Assembly: GCA_049999805.1 (NCBI GenBank)
Contig: JBNGIO010006379.1
Coordinates: forward strand, 144,474 to 169,613
DNA: 25,140 nucleotides
Direction: 5' to 3'
Origin: Folioceros fuciformis
Taxonomy: Eukaryota > Anthocerotophyta > Anthocerotopsida > Anthocerotales
Made by a program: the position numbers and the translations under genes
Notes under the pieces: generated by a model
The model's database searches: none
What the model saw: only the letters and a program-made list of their open reading frames with translations
Told to the model about the DNA's origin: nothing
Shown: positions 10,099 to 19,399 of the stretch, one piece after another
Position numbering within the stretch: position 1 is the first letter of the stretch
Layout of the letters: each line of letters starts with the position of its first letter

Positions 10099-13000
10099 AT
10101 GGATCAAGGGGGCGGAAAAGTGAACATGCACAGCTCATTGTCGGCCCTGCAACTTCAGGCGGCTGTTCCCTGTTATCCAGCTTTTGACGCGAGCTTCAGA
10201 GGACCATACGTGTCAGGAGACCGCGATGGTGAGAGTTGTATGGACTCTGTGCTCCGCATTCTCTACCCTCCCTCAGTTGCGGAGAACAGCTTCGATCCAT
10301 CCCCGACGGAAATGAGGTAGAGCCAATTCGATCAGCTCGATGCAAGCATGTGACTACCAACTGATACGCTCGTATCACTTGATGCGCTTGCTCCCAACTT
10401 GAAAGAGAGCTGTCCGGGCATCTCAAGCTTCATACCTTCTTGATCGGACTGCTTGCTCCTTGCTTTTGGAAAATCGTCACTGTGCAATGCCGTCACTGTT
10501 TCAGCTTAGCTCAGTCTTATCGGTGGCACTCAGCGACTGATTTCTGTGTATTTGTGCCAGTTGGAATAGCGAACTAGACTCAGCGTTTGTTGCGCCTGGT
10601 TTTGATGAACTGGCAGACAGTGTGACGTTCGACATTCGCCGCACACGATTCTACCAGGTAAGGATCTCTTCATGTGGAGGAGTAGAAGCTTCTTAAGGCC
10701 CTCCTTAGATGCGCTCCGTATCAATCAGTTGACAGTTGCTGGCGGTAGTATGGTAGCCGCTGGCTTTCAACGATGCATACTGCAGGTTCGCAGTGTCATC
10801 CAGTCCAGCCTGAGGAAGCCACCCTTTTTGACACCTCCCATCATTGCTCATTCGCAGGGTTACAATATTAATCCCGGAGCTGACATCTCTCACCAAATGG
10901 CCTTTCACCGACGGATACAAGTTCAACAAGTCCCGGGCAACCACAACATCCAGGAGCATATGACATCCGACCAAGGGCTCCCCTCAGCTCTGCAGAAACT
11001 AGTGCAAAAGGTGAACGGAGATCACGAAGACCGTGCTTCAGCTCCTGCAGGCTGTTGCGGCTTTTCAGATGCTTGTCTCATTCAGGACGCACTTGATCCT
11101 GCCTATTTCAGTTTCTCTTCAGTGACCACGGATGCAGACATGGAGAGCTTGCATTCTTCTGGTCGTGTCACTGACCCTGCTTTAGGAGGCTCCTACATCC
11201 ATCAATCTTGCAGGGAGGTCTCCCGTCTGCACTACAACTTCTCAGAGGCTTGCGAGCTAAGTGCGGTGGTGCACAGCAGTATCTCTTTGCGACACAAGTC
11301 CGCAACTGGTTCTCTGGGCAAAGAGCAGAAGAATGGCTCAGGAAACGTTTCTTCAAACTCTGAAGTACATGATGTGGCAAAAGGTTGCTGCAATCAGGGC
11401 TATGGTGGTTTATCCCTGGTTCAACAAGATCTCCAGTTTGACGGATCAAGACAGACTCAGCTCTATATCACATCCCAGGTCTCTGATCAGGACCCGACCG
11501 TGAACCACCAAAACTGGCCTCTTTCTGATGTAATCTTCAGCAGTAGCGATGCTCCTCGGTCCCCATCAGGTGATCTGGCGTCAGTCTGTGGGGTACGTCT
11601 ACCCGCAATGCCAGCAACGACAGATGAAAGAGGACCCTTCCGACGTCTTCAACCTTCAGTTCAAGACACCTCGTGGAACACAGGACTGTCTGATCATCAA
11701 TATGGTCTGCCTCAATCAGGGCCCATGTATAATCTTCCCCAAGACGAGCGTACGGTCGGGCTATCAGATTTGTCGAAGGCGCTTATCCAGAGAGGCAACC
11801 AAGGGGCTCATGATATGTTGGCATTGACAACGGACTCTCACCTACGACAAGTTACGACGCTAGCAACTAAGCGGCCCAGGAGGTGCTCACCAGTTATTTC
11901 TGAGTTCGGAGTTTTACCTGTTTTCAGCACCATAGTCTCATCTGAGATCCAGGCTTCCGAGTTCTCTGTCTCTACCGAGAGTAGTATGGGCCTGGCACAT
12001 GTGCAGCCCGGCAGCGACCCCGACGGGAGTATACTCCGACGAAAGCGCAAGGCCGTGAGCGATGAAAGCTCCTGGTTTGGTATTCTGCATCACGAGTGGT
12101 CACCGGCCACAGTACTGAAATGCTCCACAGAGCAAGCGAAGTCAGCCCATGAAGTCTCCATCCAGCAGGTCAGCTCCCATGTGTGCGCATCTCGACTCAC
12201 AGTGACGCAAGAATTCCAGCCTGGTACTCCAGAAGGTCGGGAGTTGAGAGCTGCTGCTAGTTCGTTGATGGACTTGTGCACAGAGCTTGTGCCTCCTGTG
12301 CCTCTGGCTATGAGGCGTCCTCCCAAGCTGACAGACTTGGACATGACTCGTCTGATTCAAGCATACAAACAATTGAGTGCGAGTCATGTGCTGCGCACAC
12401 TGCAACAGTTCCCTTTCGTTAAGGAGGCGGACGTTTATTCGGTACATCCCGCAGAACTAATCTCAGGTGAGGTTCCTGCCTTCTTTCGTGCCGGCACTTC
12501 CTGATTGCAGCTAGATTGTTATGGTGGTCGTACTGAATCAATAGACTTCCAGGTACAGGTGCTGGACAATATTTCTTCAGCGAGACTAAGTATGGGAGCA
12601 TCAAGAAGCCAACGAGGTTACGCATCACCCAGAATGGTCACCGGTGGAAGCAGCAAGGGAGGACATACGCCATTCAAGAAGGAGGACGAACTGTGGCTTT
12701 CAAAACATATTTGAGTTACGTTCCCCTTAAAAACAACGGGAAACAGGTTTACCCTCAAATCTCCTCAGGTCCAGAAGAAACCAAGAGCTGCAGTTCGGCA
12801 CATGGGGACGGACACGTTGGCGTGCCCCTGGCTGTTCCTGTTTCAGCACCTCTAAGCACGACTGCACTCCGGTGTGTGAAGCAGACACAGCCTGCTTCTT
12901 CTAATAAGCAAAGCACAGAAAAGGGGGACCCTTCTACCTGGGTATGCTCAAAACTGGCTCCTCATAGGAAGTGGGCATTGTGGACGATGGAGGAAATTGC

Positions 13001-13364
13001 TTTAGCCGAGGACGTGGAGATGGAAAGGAGAACATTCAAGAGAGGTGGGCTCCCAAGACCTTTCCCTGTGCTGTGCAAGATAGGGTGTAGAACCCCTGTG
13101 GAAGAGCATGGATGCCGCTCCCAGGAAATCCCATTCGCAGTGCCGATAACTCCACCTCCTCAGAATCCCTTGATCCAGGCAAGAACAAGAAAACTTCGGC
13201 AGCATGTCAGAAGAGTTGCCAAGAAGGCACGCTACACATGTTCTACTGTTACCATAGCGACACCACCGCCGTCGGTTGGGCGAACAGAAGGCTCTTCAAC
13301 AAACGGAACTTATGGTGGAGCCCCATTTCGTGATCCGGCAACATCCGGTAACTTTCTTTTGTGA
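10099..13364 (+). CDS. Large protein with a C-terminal divergent NAC-like domain (putative transcription factor)
   Basis: Proposed exons: 10099-10316, 10561-10657, 10786-12466 and 12559-13364. Introns of 244, 128 and 92 bp have GT..AG ends. The total of 2802 nt gives 933 residues. ATG 10099 follows an in-frame TGA; the long frame that opens at 10672 begins inside an intron, so that is not the start. Residues 1 to about 610 are unrecognised and Ser/Gln-rich, with basic clusters TKRPRRC (about 464) and RRKRKAV (about 521) that may be nuclear signals. Residues about 613-841 follow NAC order: TDLDMTRLIQAYKQL, EADVYSVHPAELI, then across the last intron GQYFFSETKYGS, HRWKQQGRTYAI, an AFKTYLSYVPLKNNGK segment, HRKWALWTMEEIALAED ('WVMHEYRL' position) and PVLCKIGC ('WVLCRI' position). 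NAC domains normally sit at the N-terminus. The last intron is phase 1, as in the two other NAC-like genes. A second acceptor 6 bases upstream (12553) would add two residues. Confidence 0.65.
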
Positions 13365-14361
13365 TGCGTGAGGCCCTGCTGCCTACAGATGGACCAATAA
13401 CGCTTTGGATGTTTGCATGTATGTCTGCGGACCTGGAGATGACATTGGCAGATGCGATCAAGAGTAGATGTTTTATTGTGCCAGGAGGAGTGGATGACAA
13501 ACCGCCTTTCTAGTTGTTCTGATTCCATTAGCTTATGTTGCCAGCTCTAGTATTTCGTGTAAGGCAGCTCAGCAGATGTTTTCGGAGGCTGGCACGTTGT
13601 ACTGTTTTTAACATATATTAATATTGTCTGCGCTTCGAAGTTAAGGTTGATATCGTTAGTGCTCAATACTACTACGAGCCAGCACATAGACTTGCAGCAG
13701 AGGCAACCACGAGGAGGACTTTGGTGCCGTAGCAAAACAAACTTCTGGCGCTCCCTTCTGATAACATCGGAAGGTGTTGTTAAGGTCTGCGAGAAATTGA
13801 ACTCACTTGCAGGGCATTGAATTTTCATCTATTCTGCAAGATTTCGCTGGAGATCTGGGAGCGGGAACGAAACTCTCAACTTTTACGAATCTGCGAGCAG
13901 TCTCGACTAGCGTGTCTTAGTGGGTCCAAAGCGCAAAGCTGTGTAACACCTCAAGCTTTCCGACATAGAAAATGTTACATAAACGCGTTTGTATGTATCT
14001 AAATCTCTGGAAATTCCCTTGACATGCTGGCTTACAGTGTAAGAACACCAAGAAAATTTCCAACTATGTACAGTGCTCAACTCCTTACAACTACTGGGGC
14101 CTTGTCTCCGGTACGAAAGTGCGAGTATGCTGTTCCACCATGACCCGAGTGTGTGATGCAGGAGGAGCCTTCAAGGATGATGTGTGATCTGAATGACCAA
14201 AGGCATGTAGATGTATGTTTCTTTGGGAGCAGATATACAGTATGCTGATATATTGGGCCCAATGCATGTATTTATTGTCATAAGTTACATGCTGAGAATG
14301 TACAGTTGCAGAGTGTTCGGGTTCGGAGGACTAGAAATCCTGAGGCCTGCCTGTACACCGG
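13365..14361. other. Shared 3' region of two convergent NAC-like genes
   Basis: About 1 kb between the stops of the plus-strand and minus-strand NAC-like genes. AT content is higher than in the genes. No coding frame with a domain is seen. Transcripts from both sides could overlap if poly(A) sites are distant. Confidence 0.5.
14271..14276 (-). promoter_or_regulatory. Candidate poly(A) signal of the minus-strand NAC-like gene
   Basis: AATAAA on the minus strand (tttatt on the plus strand), about 86 bases downstream of the stop at 14362. Position and sequence fit a near-upstream element. Confidence 0.45.
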
Positions 14362-16180
14362 TCAAAATCTGAGAGCACATATGACCGGGTACGACTCAGG
14401 CTCTTTGGCCTGCTTGAGGATCTTCCTCTCTTTGTCCGCGTCGTCCTCTAGGAAGATCTCATACATCTGATATCTGTTTTTCCTACCATTCTTCTTAGGC
14501 TTGTTTCGACTCGATCTGCTGGCCATGTCTTCCTGTTCGCCGTCCGACTTCTGGACCCTTGAATTTGCTGCCGTCCTGGCTTGTCGACGGCCCACGCAGT
14601 TTCGTAGTCCAAAACTGAAGTAGGTTTTGCCGTACCTTACTCCAGCATGGCGGAAGAACTTGGTTTTGCCTCGCTGCATCCACCTTCTGGCTTGGGCCGC
14701 GCATGAGCCCCTCAAGCGACCGAGTGGAGCAGACCGGCATCTTGTAATCTTCCTGCCGTTATTCACGGTGCTGTAGCTAGTGTTGACGACGAAAAACGCG
14801 GGGCTCTTCGTCTGCCGGGAGAACTCTGCAATTCCAACACAGCAGCTGGTGCCCATCACAAACTGTAGATGTCTCACTCCGACAGAAGCAAATAAGCGAG
14901 GCATAATTGAAGACTGGCCGGCCTGTCCAGAACGCGAACTTGAAAAGCATACCGTCAAGGCGTTCTTCGGTGAAGCCATAGATATCCTCGTGGTTGAAAA
15001 CGTGGGCGTCCTCCTCCACGTGATGATCCCATTCGCCGACTTTCCTCCTCCGAGCGTTGAGCAAGAACTCCACAAGCATATCGTCTGGTATGGCGTGCCA
15101 GGAGGATGGTGATATCCCTCCTGAGCTTGCCTCCGACATCTTCAACCCCTCATCCTCATCCTCATCCTCATCCTCATCTTCATCTTCATCCTCATCCTCA
15201 TCCTCATCCTCATCCTCATCCTCATCCCGATCCCGTTGAGATTCTTGTTGCACTGTATCGATGGATCCCTACATTGTCAAGTCACGGAAGGAGTGACGTG
15301 AGCATCGTAAGCAACTTCAACACAACTCACATTGTACACCCTAGGCCCTACACGCTTTACTATCTTCACTTCGCCACACGGCGCCGTGCTGCGACGTGAC
15401 ACATTACTGTAACAGCGATGAAATTACCGGATGCTCTGCCTTCACTTCGGTAGAGAGGTGCGATAACAGCATGGAAGTCGCTTTCGGCCTCCGGCATTTC
15501 TTATCCCTCGACTTTTTCGGCACGACCGGTTGTGGCGAGCCGGAAAAGCCATCTTCTTCAACCGGCTTGGGTCCGAGTCCGAGTTCCGACCCGGACCCGA
15601 ACCCGGACCCGGACTCGAGGTCGCCGTCCTCCCCCAACACCTCCTTCATGCAAGGATTAACAATGTCCTCGACATCGAGGTTGAGCTCCTGGTCCAGGTC
15701 CAGGTCGCTCGACAACTGCTCCCATCTCTGCGGCACAGATCCCACCAGCGCTGCACCAGGGAGCTCTCCCACAGGCAACGCGCTCTCGCTACTATCGCAG
15801 CTGAAACCGGCCCAGGCCTCGTGCCCAGGCGATTCCAGCAGCCAGGAAATAATGCGAAGCATATCATGATCGTCCGCCTGTCGCTCATCCAGAGCCGTCA
15901 CTTGCGGCTCACGCTCCGGATCTTCCACAAGGCAGGAGGTGGCAAATGCGATCCCTTCCTCGTCATCGAACACCGCCTCCGCCCCCGGCACAGCGGAAAG
16001 CTCACCTGGCTGGCACTCGACCTCACACCAGCTGTAGAGGCACTCAGGTACCAGCGTCTGCACCTTAGGCAGCAGGTGCGAGTAGAAGTGAGTGGCTCCA
16101 TGAGCGGAGGCCGACAGCCCCGACACAAATTGCTCCACCAGCTTGGAGCTGGCCGACGCCGCCTTCTCGTCCACCAACAT
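14362..16180 (-). CDS. Acidic protein with Asp-Glu repeat and divergent NAC-like domain (putative transcription factor)
   Basis: Proposed exons: 16180-15428, 15268-14953 and 14825-14362. Introns of 159 and 127 bp have GT..AG ends (phases 0 and 1), and the frame closes to about 510 residues. ATG 16180 follows an in-frame TAG 12 bases upstream. Residues 1-220 are acidic and Leu/Ser-rich. A basic KKSRDKKCRRPK near residue 225 may be a nuclear signal. Exon 2 opens with an Arg-Asp then Asp-Glu repeat, then IPDDMLVEFLLNARRRKVGE, like the NAC start 'hPtDeELv.yyL..k', and DAHVFNHEDIYGF, like 'evDvy..ePwdL'. Exon 3 gives SPAFFVVNTSYSTVNNGRK ('wyFF......ngsR'), RRWMQRGKTKF ('GyWkatGkdk'), VRYGKTYFSFG ('vG.kktlvFy') and RYQMYEIFLED ('WvMhEYrL'). 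NAC proteins bind DNA as dimers in the nucleus; a shared function is inferred because identity is low. The gene faces the previous NAC-like gene tail-to-tail. Confidence 0.65.
15148..15227 (-). repeat. Coding hexanucleotide repeat giving an Asp-Glu tract
   Basis: About 13 units of ctcatc on the plus strand, two of them changed to ttcatc. On the coding strand gatgag repeats give alternating Asp-Glu within exon 2 of the minus-strand NAC-like gene. The length is likely to vary between individuals. Confidence 0.9.
15570..15625 (-). repeat. Imperfect GC-rich coding repeat (Gly-Ser rich segment)
   Basis: Loose cccgga/gagtcc hexamers in the first exon of the minus-strand NAC-like gene encode ESGSGFGSGSELGLGP, a flexible linker-like stretch. 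Confidence 0.6.
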
Positions 16181-16720
16181 GGCTGTGCTCTAGCTCTTGA
16201 TCCTCCGCTACGCAATGCGCCTCCTGCGATTGCTTTGAGCTGGTCGCGGCCCAGCCGCCGGAAGCAACGGTCATAGTCGCTGGTGGCGACTAGCCACCGG
16301 AGCGTCAAAGTACCGGCATCCGCTGCCCGCCTTGCCCTGCCCTGCCCTACGGGCTGCAGCGGAGCGGGCAGCAGTGGCGACGCAGCTCATCATGTAAGGG
16401 TCGGTACATGGGCCTATGTATGTACATACATCTGCCGCATTACGTTACTCGGACACGTGTAACAACGCCCCGTCGCCTTTGCTCTCGGCTTTCACGCTTT
16501 ATTTCACGTTCGCGGAGCGTGCACCGCCGCCGCCTCACGCGCACCTTTTAACCCCCACAAATTACAATGCGTACAGTGGTATTGGCCCTCCTGTATCCCG
16601 CCTTCTAATTTTTCATTTCACGTCTCTGCGGAAATGCATTCCCACGAAAACACTACGGTCTCCCGTATGGTTCACAAGCTGGGAAAACACACTTTATCCT
16701 GCTTATCATTTTTTCTTATG
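16181..16720. other. Upstream region of the minus-strand NAC-like gene; no gene seen
   Basis: GC-rich near the gene, then mixed. Contains a 16-bp perfect palindrome (ATGTATGTACATACAT, 16416-16431). No coding frame with recognisable content. Retrotransposon-derived sequence seems to begin somewhere beyond about 16.7 kb. Confidence 0.4.
16416..16431. repeat. 16-bp perfect palindrome
   Basis: ATGTATGTACATACAT equals its own reverse complement. It lies about 240 bp upstream of the ATG of the minus-strand NAC-like gene and could be a dimer-binding site or chance. Confidence 0.6.
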
Positions 16721-16749
16721 AAACCATCTTGTCCTCTCTATACCCGGAG

Positions 16750-17147
16750 ATCTGGTCCATAGGTGCATAGAGCACTAGAGATGTTATGCACCGATAGCTT
16801 CCTTTATGACTAACCTTGGAAAGACCAACACCATGTCATTGAGAACCAACCCCATGGACCGAACTGGAAGAAGTTCCATCACACTTGGTGCTAAGAAGCT
16901 AGAGCCAATGAAAATCTATTGGTACCCTATTGTCATGAGGCAACTGTCGTAAATAGCATAGTAAGGGGAGAAGTGTGCTTATGCGCCATGAGCACATGTT
17001 TACTTAGAAGAAAAGCCTAGCTTTTATTCACAGGCTTACACAGTACATGCCACAGATTATGGTTATAACCTAACTAGGATCACAATAGCAAGTTATTCAG
17101 CCTGTAATTGCGGATGATTGAGCACCACCACAACCTATCCGTGACAA
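16750..17147 (-). mobile_element. Candidate 3' LTR of a Ty3/gypsy element (outer end uncertain)
   Basis: Follows the chromodomain end of the minus-strand gypsy remnant. On the minus strand the sequence changes at TGTCACGGATAGG, a start often seen in plant gypsy LTRs, and then carries GTGAATAAAAGC (poly(A) signal near 17020). No second LTR is available in the window to prove the ends, and the far end is arbitrary. No clear polypurine tract is seen on the minus strand just before it. Confidence 0.3.
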
Positions 17148-17149
17148 CT

Positions 17150-18850
17150 GATCCCGGGGGGAAGAGGCTTCAACCTCAAAGCCAAGGAGCTATAGTGTAT
17201 GATCGCAAGCACAGGCACGGAGTAGGTCAGGAGAATGGGAGAGGTTGGCAAGGGGTTCCTAAGAGGCATCACTAAGAGGGTAACCTTTCCACAACACTAA
17301 GAATTCATACCCACGATGAACACAACAATGGCAAAGAAGGCTTTGTACTTCGTATGCAAGCTCATCACAAGTATTGATTGGGGCTGGGACAGAAAGTGGG
17401 GAGCCATAATAAGGTTTGAGCAAAAAAACATGAAAGATAGGATGAAGGCGAGATTTGGGAGGGAGAGAGAGCTCATAGGTCACAAGGCCAATGCCACGGA
17501 GGATTCGGTGAGGACCAACAAAGCGATGGGAAATCTTATGAACCTCGAGAAGAGACAGATTCAGGCAGACAACAAGACATAGGTACTAATTGCAAATTCC
17601 TAAGGCTGATCAGATGATTGGCAGACTAGGATTGGCGGTTTTGGGTTGCATGGGTGAATTAGAAAGCTTGTTGTTGAATCTGGACACGTTGGGTGAGGAA
17701 ATCTACAGCAACAGGGACACAAGCAACAGAAGGCAAGGAAGTAGAAACTAGGGTACGAGGGTGAAAACCTTTGTTGAACTAGAATGGAGGCAAGGAAGTA
17801 GAAAATAGGGTAGGAGGGTGAAAACCTTTGTTGATCTAGAATGGAGGTAAGGAAGTAGAAAATAGGGTACGAGGGTGAAAACCTTTGTTGATCTAGAATG
17901 GAGACAAGGAAGTAGAAAATAAGGTACAAGGGTGAAAACCTTTGTTGAACTAGAATGTAGGCAAGGAAGTAAAAAATAGGGTACGAGGGTGAAAACCTTT
18001 GTTGAACTAGAATGGAGGCAAGGAAGTGGAAAATAGGGTACGAGGGTGAAAACTTTTGTTGAACTAGAATGGAGTAACTCTGGTCGAAGAATTAGGGGCA
18101 TTGTTGTATGCAAATTCGATGAGGAGAAAGTCCAGCCTATGGGCTTGATGCACAACTGCATAAGCATGAAGCATATCCTCTAAAACTTGATAAGCTCTCT
18201 TCGTAGCACCATCCACCATCCGTCTGAGCATAAAAGGCCATAAACATAGAAAGCTTGGTGCCAAGACCACAATGAACTACTTGCCAAAAGCAAGATGTAA
18301 ACCTACAATCACGATCACTCATAAGAGAGAGGGGGAGGCCATGGGCGCGATAAACTACTTTCAAAAATAGGTCAATAGTTTGTTCAGCAGAGCATGTCTC
18401 AATTGTGGAGGCAAAGAGCACTTAACAAGTAAGCTTATCATTAAAAACCAACAACGCAGCAAAGCCTGTTGCAATTGAGGTAACCCGGTGATGAAGTTAA
18501 GTGTGACTTGCTCCCAAGGAAATAAAGGGATAGGCGGGGCTAGAGAAAGCCAATAGTGCGTTGGTGATAAGCTTTGTTACGTTGGCACAAGTTGCAAAGG
18601 AGAACATACTCTTGGATGTCTTGGTTAAGCTAAAGCCAAAAATAGAGTTGGCCAAGAGTGGCAACAGTACGATTTATACCCTCATGTCCTATAGATAGAA
18701 CATCATGGGCTTTAGAAATCAAAGCCCATCAAATGTGGGGAACTTCAGGGATGAAGAGCTAATGCTAGTACTAAAGTAAACTATCCCGCTCAATCCAATC
18801 AAGGGAGCCAATTCGAAGGGCTTGAAAGGCAGAGTGGGCATCAGCATGGG
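17150..18850 (-). pseudogene. Ty3/gypsy chromovirus pol remnant: integrase and chromodomain
   Basis: Read on the minus strand in broken frames: linker after RNase H (18850-18720), H-H-C-C zinc finger (GHEGINRT.. CNLCQRNK, 18710-18570), integrase core (FITGLP, MSDRD.RFTS.FW, LGTKLSM, 18500-18220), then EFAYNNAPNSSTRVTPF (to 18070), a 57-bp tandem array, the GPY-type end (SRLHPIFHVFLLKPYYG, about 17450) and a chromodomain (YEFLVLWKGYP, about 17290). The element is dead. The first catalytic Asp position reads Asn (18496-18498), the Glu position reads Lys (18199-18201) next to a 7-bp duplication that shifts the frame, and the Trp of the 'W-E-P' motif is a TAG (17259-17261). Chromodomain integrases target heterochromatin. 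No gag or protease from this copy is recognised in the window. Confidence 0.85.
17732..18073 (-). repeat. Six tandem 57-bp units inside the gypsy integrase
   Basis: Units start at 17732, 17789, 17846, 17903, 17960 and 18017, a period of exactly 57, with few differences. Read on the minus strand each gives the 19-residue HSSSTKVFTLVPYFLLPCL-type peptide in an open frame of six repeats. The array starts right after the integrase motif NSSTRVTPF and is followed by the expected downstream integrase sequence. Confidence 0.95.
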
Positions 18851-18871
18851 TTTTGGGTTTAGGGTTAAGGG
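18848..18871 (+). repeat. Short telomere-like stretch
   Basis: gggttttgggtttagggttaaggg holds one exact plant telomere heptamer (TTTAGGG) flanked by two near matches. It lies at the edge of the gypsy remnant. Too short to be a functional telomere. Confidence 0.4.
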
Positions 18872-18941
18872 TTCAATCCAAAAAAAATAAAAAATTGGTG
18901 CAGTTGATCAAAATCTACAAATAATGCTCAAAGACAACTAG

Positions 18942-19399
18942 ATGAATAGTGTTGTCGAACCTCAAGGCGCTTCCGTGACTTCGGCCTCCACTCACTTGTT
19001 TGCCCAGCAAGGGCAAGGGCAAACAGTCCTTCAGTGGCTGGGGTCCCACGAGATCAGCAATTCTCTCAGCCTCCCCTACATCCAAATGCGACCAGGTTTG
19101 GGTTAGCACAGGCTCTAGGACCCTGCTTACATAATCAGGGACGACACAAAAGGAATTCAATTAGCCACCTGCCTGCCGAGACACCAACACCACCATCACC
19201 CTCCGATCTTGGGGATCTGAAGTTGATGCTCACAGTTCAAGAGGCTAGGAATCAGGCCCTCACAAGACAGATTCTCTCCGAAATCTCTCTGCTCAAAGCC
19301 CAAATATCCATTTTGACACAGCAATTTGGAAGCTCTAATCTGCAAGAGGGATCAGAAGTCAACGACGAGCACAGTGGTTGCCGTCACACCTTATTCTGA
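18942..19399 (+). pseudogene. Broken gag-like frame with coiled-coil segment
   Basis: ATG 18942 opens 54 codons (MNSVVEPQGASVTSAS..) to TAG at 19104-19106. The neighbouring frame continues through a Pro/Ser stretch into a heptad-like helix (LKLMLTVQEARNQALTRQIL, then SEISLLKAQISIL) and stops at 19399. The two parts would form one product only after a frameshift. Position before retrotransposon genes and the coiled coil suggest a gag relic, but no zinc knuckle or named domain proves it. Confidence 0.3.

Noticed and set aside
10672-12504. A 610-codon plus-strand frame taken as a complete gene from ATG 10672
   Set aside because: The ATG lies in a probable intron. Two upstream exons (10099-10316, 10561-10657) join it in frame with good GT..AG sites, and the NAC-like domain continues into the next exon after 12466.
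14780-15399. Plus-strand frames across the NAC-like gene, including a poly-Ser and a His-Pro repeat peptide
   Set aside because: These are antisense readings of the Asp-Glu hexamer tract and of the NAC-like exons.
17732-18073. CRISPR array or satellite DNA
   Set aside because: Units are contiguous without spacers, sit in a plant retrotransposon and are in frame with the integrase, so local tandem duplication is the simpler reading.
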